From the NCBI RefSeq assembly GCF_014208105.1, contig NZ_JACHMQ010000001.1, forward strand, positions 6,014,001 through 6,078,000: a stretch of DNA of 64,000 nucleotides, written 5' to 3'. Origin of the DNA: Actinomadura coerulea. GTDB taxonomy: Bacteria; Actinomycetota; Actinomycetes; Streptosporangiales; Streptosporangiaceae. Below, piece after piece: positions 23,710-32,490 of this stretch; the stretch's first letter is position 1; every line of letters starts with the position of its first letter. Both the position numbers and the translations under genes were made by a program. The notes beneath the pieces are model-generated. The model was not told where the DNA came from. It did not search any database and saw only the letters and a list, made by a program, of their open reading frames with translations.

Positions 23710-24678
23710 TTGAGTCGCCGCGGCTGGATGCTGTTCGCGCTGATGAGCGTGCTGTGGGGCATCCCCTATCTGTTGATCAAGGTGGCGGTCGAGAGCGTCT
23801 CGGTCCCCATGGTGGTGTTCGCGCGGACCGCGTTGGGCGTGCTCGTCCTGCTGCCCCTGGCGGTCAGGGCCGGACGGCTGGACGTGGTCCGCCGCCACTG
23901 GCGTCCCCTCCTGCTGTTCACCGCGGTGGAGATCCTCGGGCCGTGGGCGCTGCTGTCGGACGCCGAGAACCGGCTGACCAGCTCCATGACCGGGCTGCTC
24001 ATCGCCGCCGTCCCGATCATCGGCGTGGTGTTCGCCCGGCTCACCGGGGACGCCGAGCGGCTCGGGCCCCTCCGGTGGGCGGGACTGCTGGTCGGCCTGG
24101 CCGGCGTCGGCGTGCTCGCCGGGCCGCACCTCGGCGGCGGCAGCGCGTGGTCGATCGGTGAGGTGATGCTGGTCGCGGTCGGGTACGCCATCGCCCCGAT
24201 GATCGCCACCCGGCGCCTCCAGGACCTTCCGAGCCTGCACCTGGCCGCGTTCTCCCTGACGATCGCCGCGCTCGCCTACACCGGTCCGGCCATCGCCACC
24301 TGGCCGAGCGCCATGCCCGACGGGCGGGTCCTCGCCGCGCTCGCCGCCCTCGGCCTCGTGTGCACGGCGCTGGCGTTCATCGTCTTCTTCGAGCTCATCC
24401 GGGAGGTCGGCACCTCCCGCGGCATGGTGTTCACCTACGTGAACCCGGCCGTGGCGGTCGCGGCCGGCGTCGTGTTCCTGGACGAGCCGCTCAGCGGGAC
24501 GATCATCGCGTCCTTCCTGCTGATCCTCGGCGGCTCCGTCCTCGCCACCGCGCGCCGCTCCCCCGCGGCCGCCCCCGAGGCCGCCCCCGCGGCCGCCCCC
24601 GTGCCCCCGCCCGAGGACGGCGCCCAGGCCCTTGGAACCGCCGCGAAGCCCACGCCTGCGCCCGCTCCCGAACACTGA
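23710..24678 (+). CDS. EamA/DMT-family transporter
   Basis: 322 residues from TTG 23710, chosen for the GGAGGTC ribosome site 5 bases upstream and the natural start LSRRGWMLFALMSVLWGIPY. Ten hydrophobic helices are visible in two EamA halves (about 5-135 and 150-280); family marks include MLFALMSVLWGIPYLLIK and VNPAVAVAAGVVFLDEPLSG. Such proteins export amino acids, drugs or metabolites. The C-terminus after residue 285 is a Pro/Ala-rich cytoplasmic tail (APEAAPAAAPVPPPE), unusual for the family. The upstream AraC regulator is the likely controller. Confidence 0.9.
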   Translation: MSRRGWMLFALMSVLWGIPYLLIKVAVESVSVPMVVFARTALGVLVLLPLAVRAGRLDVVRRHWRPLLLFTAVEILGPWALLSDAENRLTSSMTGLLIAAVPIIGVVFARLTGDAERLGPLRWAGLLVGLAGVGVLAGPHLGGGSAWSIGEVMLVAVGYAIAPMIATRRLQDLPSLHLAAFSLTIAALAYTGPAIATWPSAMPDGRVLAALAALGLVCTALAFIVFFELIREVGTSRGMVFTYVNPAVAVAAGVVFLDEPLSGTIIASFLLILGGSVLATARRSPAAAPEAAPAAAPVPPPEDGAQALGTAAKPTPAPAPEH

Positions 24679-24689
24679 GCCCGCCCATG

Positions 24690-24731
24690 CCCCGACTGCC
24701 ATCCCCTCACGTGAGGGGATGGCAGTCGGGG
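24690..24731. terminator. Perfect 42-bp palindrome between convergent genes
   Basis: Two 21-bp arms (24690-24710 and 24711-24731) are exact complements with no spacer. It sits 11 bases after the EamA stop and 12 bases before the end of the convergent peptidase gene, so it serves as a bidirectional terminator. Confidence 0.85.
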
Positions 24732-24743
24732 CTGGAGCCGGGG

Positions 24744-26537
24744 TCAGCGGAGGGTGGCGATGAACTTGCCTGGCTTGCCGATGTTTCCCGCAGGGTCGAT
24801 CGCGCGGTACTCGATGGTGTGGCGGCCCTTCCCGAGCTTGCCGTAGGTGAGGCTGTCGATGACCGTGCCGTTCTCCGTGAACAGCCAGGGAGCGGACGAG
24901 TCGGTCGGCCAGCCGAAGTAGTTGAACCAGCCATCGCCGTCCACGCGGAACTCGGAGACGACCACGCCTGGACGGTCGTCCGTGCCGGTGAGCCGCATGG
25001 TGAAGGGACCGTCGAAGACGTACTCGGGCGTCCGTCCAGGACGAACCTGGCTTTGTGCCGCCTTGGACAGCTCGTACGCAACGACCGGCTCCTGCGCGTC
25101 GACCGTCCATGTACGGGCGTTGGAGCCGACCCGTGCGACGAGCGTGTGCGTACCCTTCGCCAAGCGGAACCGCCCGAGATCGATGTCTCGGTCGCCGCCC
25201 CGTACACGGCGTCCGTCCAGTACCCAGTTCACCTTGGGCACGCTCTTCACCGGGTGGGTCGTCTCCACGTAGACGGCGGAATCGCCTCCCACAGGCTTGT
25301 CAGTGGGGGTGGACGAACTGAAGTCGACGGGCACGTTCTCAGGCGGAGTGCTCACGCCGGTGTCGACCGTCCATGTACGCACCTGCGTGAGTGCGGCGGA
25401 CGACCGGATGGCCGAGTCTCGGACGAAGCCGGTGGGATCGGTGACGGTCGCCTTGACCGTGTGGGTGCCCTTCTTAAGGTGCAGCCTGGACAGGTCGAGG
25501 TTCGCGCCGTGCCCGACGGTCTTCCCATCGACCGTCCATGCGACGGCCAGCGGGTGACCGGTCGGATGCATCGTTTCGACCCACAGCACACGGTCGTCGC
25601 CCACCGATGCGTTCGTGGGTGTGTTCGCCTGGACGAGGTCGACCTTGCCTGAGATCCGCTGGGTCATCCGTTCACGCGCGACCTGGTCGTAGTAGTAGCC
25701 GAGCGTTTTCATCATCGAGTGCTGGCTCGGCCTCCACACACCCTTACCGGAGTAGAGGCCACCTTCGTACCGTCCGATGGTGCCCCCGGCCTCGCTCCGC
25801 TCACCGAGCCATCGCCACCACTTCTGCTTCTGAGCCTTCATCTCCTCCTCGGTCAGAAGCGTGTGATGGATGGAGGCGGGCTCAGGGCCGGTGTACGTCC
25901 CACCAGGGACGCCTCGTTGGTAGTAGTCGTACTCGTCGTCCAGCCCACCCAGCGAGTGGCCGAGCTCGTGCGGCGCGATGAGAGCAGACATGGCGTTCCC
26001 ACCGGACGCCGTCGCATAGGCGCCCCCTGCACCGCCATAGGTGTCGCTGTTCGCGAGCGCGAGGATCTGACGGTTTCCTACAGTCGTGCCTTGGACGAGG
26101 TCCGCATAAGTCTTGGCGGCCGCCGAGTCCATGACGAGAAGGCGCTGAATGCCGTCCTGCCTACAGCCGCTCCAGAAGGCCATGCTCAACGGCGTCGTGC
26201 GACGTGGTGAAGACTGTGCCGGGTCACAGCTCACGCCAGACTCACCGGACGGGGTTTCCACCGCGTACACGTTGATGTAGCTGCGATACGACTTGAACGG
26301 CTCGATGGTCCACAGGTCGTTGAGGTGCTTGGCGAGGTGTGCGCGGAACTTCGGCATGTCCGCCGCCGTGTAGCCGTCACCCAGGACCACCAGGTTGAAA
26401 CGCTTCGCGGGGTCGCCGGTGACCTGCACCGGCACCACGGTCGCGTCAACGGGTCCGGCAGCCCGCGCGGGCACCGACACCAGTGACAGGACGGCCGCTG
26501 CCGCCGTCCCGATCACGATCTTCCTGCCCGTCCACAT
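24744..26537 (-). CDS. Secreted M64 (IgA-peptidase-like) zinc metallopeptidase
   Basis: 597 residues from ATG 26537, preceded by GAGGAGGG. A signal peptide is clear (RKIVIGTAAAAVLSLVSVPA, cleavage after ARA). The peptidase domain follows: VVLGDGYTAADMPKFRAHLA, then the zinc motif APHELGHSLGGLDDEY at about 235-250 with HELGH as ligands and catalytic Glu. The C-terminal half has repeated beta-sandwich modules ending in TWTVD (three copies) and a final domain beginning near DGPFTMRLTG. It should digest extracellular protein. The IgA specificity implied by the family name is not expected in a soil actinomycete. Confidence 0.9.
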   Translation of the reverse strand: MWTGRKIVIGTAAAAVLSLVSVPARAAGPVDATVVPVQVTGDPAKRFNLVVLGDGYTAADMPKFRAHLAKHLNDLWTIEPFKSYRSYINVYAVETPSGESGVSCDPAQSSPRRTTPLSMAFWSGCRQDGIQRLLVMDSAAAKTYADLVQGTTVGNRQILALANSDTYGGAGGAYATASGGNAMSALIAPHELGHSLGGLDDEYDYYQRGVPGGTYTGPEPASIHHTLLTEEEMKAQKQKWWRWLGERSEAGGTIGRYEGGLYSGKGVWRPSQHSMMKTLGYYYDQVARERMTQRISGKVDLVQANTPTNASVGDDRVLWVETMHPTGHPLAVAWTVDGKTVGHGANLDLSRLHLKKGTHTVKATVTDPTGFVRDSAIRSSAALTQVRTWTVDTGVSTPPENVPVDFSSSTPTDKPVGGDSAVYVETTHPVKSVPKVNWVLDGRRVRGGDRDIDLGRFRLAKGTHTLVARVGSNARTWTVDAQEPVVAYELSKAAQSQVRPGRTPEYVFDGPFTMRLTGTDDRPGVVVSEFRVDGDGWFNYFGWPTDSSAPWLFTENGTVIDSLTYGKLGKGRHTIEYRAIDPAGNIGKPGKFIATLR

Positions 26538-26660
26538 GCGCAGACCCTCCTCGCGCGGGGGCGCGCGCGGCAGGCGGGATTCTGCCCGTGCGCTGCGCCG
26601 ACTCGTCCCGCTGATCAAGCGGGCCCGCCCGGATTATCGCCGGAAGATCCCGATTTGTCG

Positions 26661-27452
26661 CTACCGCTTGCCGCGCTGCCCGTCCGCGAGGCCCTGCGAG
26701 ATCCGGTGCCCGCCCGCGCGCCGCTGCACGGCCGCCGACAGCACCGGCGCCACCCCGCCGATCCGCGCGCCGATCCTCAGCCCGAGCGGTGCCACGTCGA
26801 TCTCCGCGATGTTCCGCTCGACGGCCCGGACGGTCGCGCGCGCCACGTCCCGGGGCGACCGCGTCCCGATCCCCTTGGGCAGGCTCACGCCGGCCTCCGC
26901 GAACATGCCCGCGTCCCTGATGAAGCCGGGGAAGACCGTCGAGACGCCGACGCCGTGCGGGCGCAGATCCTCGCGCAGCGCCAGGGCGAAGCCCCGCATA
27001 CCGAACTTCGTCGCGTTGTAGAGGGACGCGTGCCCGGACGCCGTCTTACCGGACAGCGACGACACGAAGACCAGGTGGCCGCGGCCACGATCGGCCATCT
27101 GCGCGGCGGCGAGCTTGGCCATCACGATCGGCGCCCGCAGGTTCACGTCCAGCGCCCGGTCGATCTCCCCGATCGAGTACTCGGAGAGCAGCCCGGACGC
27201 CGGCAGCGCCGCGTTCGCGACCAGCACGTCCACCCGGCCCGCCTCGTCCAGAAGGTTCTCCGCCGCCGCCCGATCCGCCAGGTCGGCGACGACGGCGCGG
27301 CAGCCGAGCCGCTCGGCCAGCGGTTCCAGGACGTCGGCCCTGCGCCCCGTCAGCACCAGCCGCGCGCCGCGTGCGGCGAGGGCCCTCGCCAGCGCCTGGC
27401 CGATTCCGCCGGTCGCGCCGGTCAGCAGGACGTTCGCTCCGCGCAGATCCAT
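26661..27452 (-). CDS. Short-chain dehydrogenase/reductase
   Basis: 263 residues, ATG 27452. Classical SDR: cofactor loop LLTGATGGIGQALARAL (TGxxxGIG) at about 9-25, NAA(L) at about 88, catalytic Ser in VSSLSG near 136, and YNATK (Tyr-x-x-x-Lys) near 150. FPGFIRDAGMF is the usual substrate-loop start. Residues 230-263 form a basic, helical tail. The TGRRADVL stretch after the first strand suggests NADP(H) use. Substrate unknown. A small membrane protein gene precedes it by 17 bases on the same strand, so they may share a transcript. Confidence 0.9.
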   Translation of the reverse strand: MDLRGANVLLTGATGGIGQALARALAARGARLVLTGRRADVLEPLAERLGCRAVVADLADRAAAENLLDEAGRVDVLVANAALPASGLLSEYSIGEIDRALDVNLRAPIVMAKLAAAQMADRGRGHLVFVSSLSGKTASGHASLYNATKFGMRGFALALREDLRPHGVGVSTVFPGFIRDAGMFAEAGVSLPKGIGTRSPRDVARATVRAVERNIAEIDVAPLGLRIGARIGGVAPVLSAAVQRRAGGHRISQGLADGQRGKR

Positions 27453-27469
27453 CCCGCGATGATGGCGGA

Positions 27470-27679
27470 TCACATTCCGATGCGCCACAGCAGCAGGATG
27501 ACCGACGAGAGCACCAGCCCGGCGGTGCCGAGCGGCACGTCGCCCCACGCGATCACCGCCGCGCACGCCGTGGCCGTCAGCCCCGCGACCAGCACAAGCC
27601 CGCGGCCCCCGGACGGTCGCTCGTCCGGCACGTCCGGCTCCAGCTCGCGCTCCCAGCGCCGGAAGTCGTCTTCTGCCAT
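27470..27679 (-). CDS. Small membrane protein
   Basis: 69 residues, ATG 27679. Polar N-terminus (MAEDDFRRWERELEPDVPDE) and two hydrophobic helices (about 30-45 and 48-67: LVLVAGLTATACAAVIAW, AGLVLSSVILLLWRIGM). The acidic EDDFRRWERELEP head is reminiscent of short DUF3040-like proteins, but the identity is not secure. It is followed by the SDR gene on the same strand. Confidence 0.6.
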   Translation of the reverse strand: MAEDDFRRWERELEPDVPDERPSGGRGLVLVAGLTATACAAVIAWGDVPLGTAGLVLSSVILLLWRIGM

Positions 27680-27900
27680 CGGCCACTCCCGAAGGTCGTC
27701 CACCCGGATTATGCGGCCGTCTCGGCGTTCCGACGAGAGGAGGAAATGCGAGGCTTTCTCGAATGTTCCGTTCGGCGAGGGCCCCTTCGGTGCTGATCGC
27801 CCGGCCGCGGTTGCTAGGCTGCGGAGAGCCTGGGGGAGGCAGACGCTCATGAGCCGTTCCCGGGTTCTGACTTGATAGTCGAAGGTGAAGGGGTCCCACC

Positions 27901-28020
27901 GTGAAGAAGCTGCTCGTCCTCGCCGTCGTCGCACTCGGTGGCTTCGCCGTCTGGCGCAAGCTCCAGCAGGACCGCGCCGAGCTGGACCTGTGGACCGAGG
28001 CCACGTCGTCCGACAACTGA
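27901..28020 (+). CDS. DLW-39 family small protein
   Basis: 39 residues from GTG 27901, starting MKKLLVLAVVALGGFAVWRK and ending in the diagnostic ELDLWTEA block. Both the exact length and the DLW motif match the family. One membrane helix (about 3-18). In many actinomycetes this tiny gene lies between gyrA/tRNA-Ile and tRNA-Ala. Here it is found 16.6 kb beyond tRNA-Ile, so it marks where ancestral gene order resumes. Function unknown. The 220 bases before it (27680-27900) hold no other gene. Confidence 0.9.
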   Translation: MKKLLVLAVVALGGFAVWRKLQQDRAELDLWTEATSSDN

Positions 28021-28042
28021 CACACCGGCGACAGGCCCCGGC

Positions 28043-28744
28043 GTGAACGAAGCAGAGCCGATCACCCTCGCCTGCCTCGATCTCGCCGGGACCACCGTCG
28101 CGGACGGCGACACCGTCGAGTGCGCCTTCGCCGAGGCGATCGCCACCCTGGGGATCGTCTCCGGCACGGCGTCCTATGACCGTGCCCTCGCCCGCTTCCG
28201 CGACGCGCGCGGCGGATCGAAGATCGGCATCTTCCGCTCGCTCTTCGACGAACCCCGCGCCCGGGCCGCGCACCTGGCGTTCGAACGGTCCTACCACGAC
28301 CTCATCGACCGGCGCGGCCTCACACCCGTACCCGGCGCCGCCGACGCCCTCACACGGCTGCGCGGCGCCGGTGTCCGCGTGTGCCTGATCACCGGCTTCG
28401 GCCGCGGCACGCAGGCCCGCGTCCTCGACGCGCTCGGCTGGTGGGACCGCGCCGACCTGACCCTCTGCCCCGACGACGTCCCGCGCGACCGGCCATGGCC
28501 CGACCTCGTCCTGACCGCGGCCCTGCGCCTCGGCGTGGACGACGTCCGCCACATCGCCGTCTGCGGTGACACGGCAGGCGACATGCTCTGCGGCCGCCGC
28601 TCCGGGGCGTCCATCGTCGCGGGCGTCCTCACCGGCGCCCACGACCACGACCGCCTCCACGCCGCCGGCGCGACCCACATCCTCCCCACCATCGCGGCTC
28701 TCCCCGACCTGATCCTGCGCACCCCCGCCAACGCCGACAGGTAG
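28043..28744 (+). CDS. HAD-superfamily (phosphonatase-like) hydrolase
   Basis: 233 residues from GTG 28043. HAD motif I LACLDLAGTTVADGDTV has the nucleophile Asp and DxxGT form; motif II is CLITGFGR (Thr); motif IV is AVCGDTAGDMLCGRRSGA. The helical cap at about 20-85 resembles phosphonoacetaldehyde-hydrolase-like proteins; without the Schiff-base Lys being identifiable I leave the substrate open. It lies 22 bases after DLW-39 and may be co-transcribed. The 206 bases after it (28745-28950) show no gene. Confidence 0.88.
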   Translation: MNEAEPITLACLDLAGTTVADGDTVECAFAEAIATLGIVSGTASYDRALARFRDARGGSKIGIFRSLFDEPRARAAHLAFERSYHDLIDRRGLTPVPGAADALTRLRGAGVRVCLITGFGRGTQARVLDALGWWDRADLTLCPDDVPRDRPWPDLVLTAALRLGVDDVRHIAVCGDTAGDMLCGRRSGASIVAGVLTGAHDHDRLHAAGATHILPTIAALPDLILRTPANADR

Positions 28745-28950
28745 TACGCGCGGGGTGACGAGACCTGGTACCGGCCGCCCGGGGCGCGTCCGACCAGAAG
28801 GGAATGCTCGACGAGCCGGGGCGGCGACGCCACACGCCCACGACGATCGGCGAGCGTCACACGGACGTTCACGAGTGCGGACACAGACCGGTGGCACTCA
28901 GGGACGTGGTTCGACCGCCGCCGACCGCATGCCGCAGCACGGGGCGCTGG

Positions 28951-29886
28951 TCATCTCGACAGCCGGGAGGTCGCGCCCGGGTGCAAAGTCTCGGCGATGC
29001 GTTCCATCTGGTCGAGCTGGGCGTCGAGGGACGGCGCGGCGATGCGGCAGACGAGGTGTTCCGCGCCGGCCTCCACGTACTGGGCCAACGTGGTGGCCAC
29101 TCGCTCGGCCGGGCCTGCGACGATCGCCTGAATGGTCCGGACAGTTTCGTACGGCAGGCCGTAAGTTGACCGGCAGTACGAGTCGAGCTGCCCCTCCACT
29201 TGCGCGTCGTCGCTGATCAGCACTGTGACGAACAGCGCAGGCGTGACCGCGTCCTCAGTACGGCCCGCCGATCGCACCGCCGCGAGGCCCGCCCGGTAGT
29301 CGGCGGGGTCGGGCGGATAGGGCAACCACCCGTCGTAGAGCCGTCCGGCACGCTCCAACGCCGAGGGGCTCCCCCCGGCCAGCCAGATCGGCGGCCCGCC
29401 CGGCTGGTAGGAGGGCGTGGATTCAGGCAGGTCGTCGAAGCGCAGCACCTTCCCCTGGAATGAGCGCTCGCCCGACCACATCGCTCGCCAGAGGGCCACC
29501 GTGTCGTCCAACCGTCCGAAACGGCGCTCCCACGGCACCCCGGACACGGCGTACTCGATCTCCGACCTGCCGGGAAACCCCGCACCCACCGCGACGATCA
29601 GGCGTCCCGCGGACAGGTGGTCGATGGAGGCGAGCGTCTGAGCCGCCGTTACCGGACGGCGGAACGCGGGCAGAAGGGCGGCCGTCCCCAGCGTGACGCG
29701 CTCGGTCGCCGATGAGAGGGCTGCGAGCATGGCCAGCGGCTCGATCCGCGGGCCGAGCAGAGTGTCATTCGCCCACACCGAGTCGTATCCAAGGCGTTCG
29801 GCCCGGACGGCGAAGTCGACCAGCAGGCGGGCGTCATCCCACCGAGCCCGGTCGGTAGGGAGCAGAATCCCGAGTCTCGTGTCCAT
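28951..29886 (-). CDS. LLM-class (F420-dependent type) oxidoreductase
   Basis: 311 residues, ATG 29886; no clear purine-rich ribosome site is seen. TIM-barrel luciferase-like fold: LGILLPTDRARWDDARLLVD, AVRAERLGYDSVWANDTLLG, then VTLGTAALLPAFRRP and LIVAVGAGFPGRSEIEY, the last being the common LLM core. PIWLAGGSPSALERAGRLYD follows. Actinomycete members mostly use F420H2, some FMNH2. Substrate unknown. The 477 bases upstream to tRNA-Ala (29887-30363) contain no gene I can support. Confidence 0.9.
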   Translation of the reverse strand: MDTRLGILLPTDRARWDDARLLVDFAVRAERLGYDSVWANDTLLGPRIEPLAMLAALSSATERVTLGTAALLPAFRRPVTAAQTLASIDHLSAGRLIVAVGAGFPGRSEIEYAVSGVPWERRFGRLDDTVALWRAMWSGERSFQGKVLRFDDLPESTPSYQPGGPPIWLAGGSPSALERAGRLYDGWLPYPPDPADYRAGLAAVRSAGRTEDAVTPALFVTVLISDDAQVEGQLDSYCRSTYGLPYETVRTIQAIVAGPAERVATTLAQYVEAGAEHLVCRIAAPSLDAQLDQMERIAETLHPGATSRLSR

Positions 29887-30363
29887 GAGAGAGGAGCGTG
29901 GCCTCAACCAGGAATGACAACAACTCCCTCGAAGGAATGAAAAGAAACGGCCGCGCGACCCCGCCATGAGACGAACCTGTCCCCAGGAGGCAGCTCGGAG
30001 CCCCCGGACGACTGACGTGAAGCCGGTGCCCAACGCGCCACGGCACATCCTGAAAGGCCACCTGCCCTGGCAGGCTACGTGCGTACCAACCTCGACCCCC
30101 AAGCGGACGCAGCCGCCCCCTTGCGACCACGCTGATGACGTTCGCGCCCGTCCCCCAAATCACAGCGACGAAGTGCCTCCCCTCTCCGCCGATGCAGCCA
30201 CGGCGTCCATCCTGGCGCGACCGACCTGCGTCCCGTAGAGAAGGGCCACGCGCCGAGGCCGCAGCAGCAGCCCGACCTGGAAAGCTTGCGCTCCTCCCAC
30301 GGTGTACGATCGTCACCGGTCACGCCGACCGGCCGACACCGCAGGTCAGGCGACACGAGACCA

Positions 30364-30436
30364 GGGGCCTTAGCTCAGTTGGTAGAGCACCGGCTTTGCA
30401 AGCCGGGTGTCAGGGGTTCGAATCCCCTAGGCTCCA
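30364..30436 (+). tRNA. tRNA-Ala (TGC)
   Basis: A 73-nt cloverleaf: acceptor GGGGCCT/AGGCTCC with one G-U pair, anticodon stem CCGGC/GCCGG with loop TTTGCAA (TGC at 30397-30399), T-arm GGGG/CCCC with GTTCGAAT. Discriminator A; CCA not encoded. Its 3' part recurs at 32393 and 33837. Confidence 0.97.
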
Positions 30437-30459
30437 CACACCAAAAAGCCCAGGTCGGA
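30391..30459 (+). repeat. tRNA-Ala attachment site, copy 1 (attL)
   Basis: From the anticodon stem into the terminator's left arm. It shares 46 bases with 32393-32438 (one mismatch) and 65 bases (30395-30459) with 33837-33901 (one mismatch). Confidence 0.88.
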
Positions 30460-30480
30460 TGCCATGTTCCGACCTGGGCT
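30447..30480. terminator. tRNA-Ala terminator
   Basis: A 13-bp perfect stem (30447-30459, 30468-30480) with an 8-nt loop; it also sits 8 bases past the end of the minus-strand integrase gene, so it can serve both directions. Confidence 0.7.
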
Positions 30481-30488
30481 CTCGTCTC

Positions 30489-31280
30489 TCACGACCGCTT
30501 CTTTCGCTTCCGTGCCCGTTGCGTGCCCGATCGCTTCGTCTTCTTGAGTTCAGCCTTGGCCATCGCACTCAAAGTGTCCGCGATCTCCCGGTGCCGCTCG
30601 TCCGTCGCGTGCAGGTAGATCATGGCTGCACGGTCGCTCGCGTGCCCCATGCGCTCCTTGAGTTCCGGGAGCGTCGCACCCGCGATCGCAGCGAGCGTGT
30701 TCCCCGTGTGCCGCAGGTCATGGAACCGCACGCCCTTGAGCCCCGCCTTGTCCAGGGCCCGCACCCAGTTGCGCCGGAAGTTCGCCCGCCGGAGCAGAGC
30801 GCCTTGACCGCCGACGAAGACCAGCCCATCGTCACCGTCCTGCGCGAATGTCCTGACGTGCTCTATCAGCTCAGGGAGCACGATTGCCGGAATCGGAAGC
30901 GTCCGCGCGCCAGCCTCCGTCTTCGGAGGCCCGAAGTGCAGCGGCTTACCGGTCACTTCCACAAGCGTCCGCTCGATCCGCACCGTGCCGGCCTTGAGGT
31001 CCAAGTCACTGCGCCGCAGCGCTACAGCCTCGCCCCACCGCAGGTTTGCAAAGGTGGCCACCAGGACGAGGGCCCGGTAACGACGGTCGATCGCTTCCGC
31101 CAGGGCGAAGACTTCCGAGATGCTCAGGACCGGCCGCTCTGGCGAGTTCTCAGCCCCGCCGCCCTTGATAGTGCACGGGTTGCGTTTGATCATGCCGTCA
31201 CTGACCGCCGTGTTCATGATGGCCTTGAGCAGCCGATACGCCTTAGCCACCGTGACCGCGCCGACCCCGGAGTCAAGGGG
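30489..31280 (-). pseudogene. 5'-truncated tyrosine integrase
   Basis: About 260 residues remain of a protein normally near 390. The whole catalytic domain is present: Arg in FANLRWGEAVALRRSDLDL, HDLRHTGNTLAAIAG, RMGHASDRAA and the nucleophile in MIYLHATDERH. The N-terminal arm-binding and most of the core-binding domain are missing. The first recognisable segment is TVAKAYRLLKAIMNTAVSDG (GTG at 31250), and in-frame similarity stops at about 31280, where repeat sequence begins. The catalytic residues are intact, but DNA binding should be impaired, so it is probably inactive. Confidence 0.8.
30511..30531. repeat. Arm-type repeat, element 1 left
   Basis: A tandem of CGTGCCCG-like units; exact 21-base partner at 32276-32296. 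Confidence 0.5.
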
Positions 31281-31460
31281 CGGCGGCGCTCAGGCCGCTG
31301 CGCGGCCCCGCGCCTGGCCGCCCGGAGCGTGCGGCGTGGGCGCCGGTCAACGGACGGCCGCGCCGGGCCGCGCGCCGCGCCACGCCCGCCGGCCCCGCCC
31401 CGACTGCCCACCGCAGGGTCGCGCCGCCGCCTTGACGAGTCGACGCCGGAACTTCCAAGG

Positions 31461-31658
31461 CCGTTCGGCGACGAGCACCAGGGCGTGACTGTGGTCGAGC
31501 GCCGTTGGAGTCCTCGGAGGGTTGCCGGAAGATCGGTTGCGCGTGCGCTACTGGGGAACCCCGTGGTTCCCCAGACCCCTCCTGGACCCGAAGGGCACTC
31601 CCGCGCGAATCGGTCTGTCGCGGGGTACGCGCCGTTCGCGTGGGAGCACCCTCCGGAC
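31461..31658. repeat. 198-bp repeat, copy 1
   Basis: Direct repeat of 33528-33725, equal in length with high identity. Contains a CTGGGGAACC/GGTTCCCCAG hairpin (about 31550-31573). No convincing protein is encoded. It may be a cis-acting element (transfer or replication origin) shared by the two elements. A second shared block is 31298-31356 versus 33903-33961. Confidence 0.7.
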
Positions 31659-31856
31659 AGGTCCGTTCGTCTGTTGCTGCCCGCGCCAGGCTGAGGTCAC
31701 AGACGCGGACAGTTAGGGAGAGGAAGATATCCACAGACCGGGCTCAGACAGTGGAGTCGAGCAGGATGAAGATCTCAACCGTGAGAGGAGGACTCTACTC
31801 GGGCGGTATGTGCAATCCTCCCTTGTCGGGCCCGCTTTAGGGAGGAGGATGATCGC

Positions 31857-32093
31857 ATGTGGTGGTTAATCCTGGGGTTCTTCGCCCTGTTACTCGCTTA
31901 CGGAGTGATTTTCGATCGGCGTCTCCGTCGTCGGGGGCATCGGCTTCGAGACGGTGCGGCGCTGAGAGGCGAGATGCGCGAGAACCGTCGCGACATGCGC
32001 GCATGGGACAGAGGCTCGCAAGGAAACAGCGGAGCGGATTTGTCTTGGACGGACGAAGCACGTCGCCGCCGCGACGCCGCAGCCGATGACTGA
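31857..32093 (+). CDS. Small single-pass membrane protein of element 1
   Basis: 78 residues, ATG 31857, with a strong GGGAGGAGG ribosome site about 8 bases upstream. One N-terminal membrane helix (MWWLILGFFALLLAYGVIF) is followed by a very basic helix (DRRLRRRGHRLRDGAALRGE) and an acidic tail. Such small proteins are common in actinomycete integrative elements; the function is unknown. The stretch 32094-32392 has no gene apart from the arm repeat at 32276. Confidence 0.65.
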   Translation: MWWLILGFFALLLAYGVIFDRRLRRRGHRLRDGAALRGEMRENRRDMRAWDRGSQGNSGADLSWTDEARRRRDAAADD

Positions 32094-32275
32094 TGGCGCG
32101 GCGGTCGCGGGCATCAGGTGAGAGGCGCCGACGTGCTGACAGCAGCGGTGACAGCAACAGGGACAGACGCAGCCACACATGATCAACTCTCACCGCGAGG
32201 TCACCGGGGCGACGCGAGCCCCGGCCTTGACCGTGATCGAACCGACTAGGATGCGGCCCACCGGTCAAGAGACGC

Positions 32276-32296
32276 CGTGCCCGTTGCGTGCCCGAT
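32276..32296. repeat. Arm-type repeat, element 1 right
   Basis: Partner of 30511-30531, about 100 bases inside att copy 2. Confidence 0.5.
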
Positions 32297-32392
32297 GGAG
32301 CGGTGATCAAGGGGGACTCACGGTCACTTGCGGAGTGATCGGCGAGGAGGCCCAGGTCGGAGGGGCGCCAGGTCGGATGGTGGGTCCATGAT

Positions 32393-32438
32393 CGGCTTTG
32401 CAAGCCGGGTGTCAGGGGTTCGAATCCTCTAGGCTCCA
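32393..32438 (+). repeat. tRNA-Ala attachment site, copy 2
   Basis: 46 bases matching 30391-30436 with one change (CCTCT for CCCCT). The 5' half of the tRNA is absent. Confidence 0.88.
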
Positions 32439-32449
32439 CCAGCCTAAAT

Positions 32450-32476
32450 GCCCCCGCCCAGACCTCGGGCGGGGGC
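32450..32476. terminator. Hairpin after att copy 2
   Basis: 10-bp stem GCCCCCGCCC/GGGCGGGGGC with a 7-nt loop, 10 bases before the end of the minus-strand integrase fragment. Confidence 0.55.
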
Positions 32477-32478
32477 GT

Positions 32479-32490
32479 GCGTGCGATTAG
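32479..32490. repeat. Arm-type repeat, element 2 left
   Basis: GCGTGCGATTAG; two copies recur at 33731-33752. Confidence 0.45.

Larger units (their letters stand above)
30391..32438. mobile_element. Decayed element 1 at tRNA-Ala
   Basis: About 2 kb between att copies 1 and 2. It holds a 5'-truncated integrase, a 198-bp repeat shared with element 2 and a small membrane protein gene. A 21-bp repeat (CGTGCCCGTTGCGTGCCCGA plus T) occurs just inside both ends, at 30511 and 32276, as expected of integrase arm sites. No replication or transfer genes. Confidence 0.75.

Noticed and set aside
24705..24716. parS inside the 42-bp palindrome
   Set aside because: Has CTCACGTGAG, not TTCACGTGAA; explained better as a terminator.
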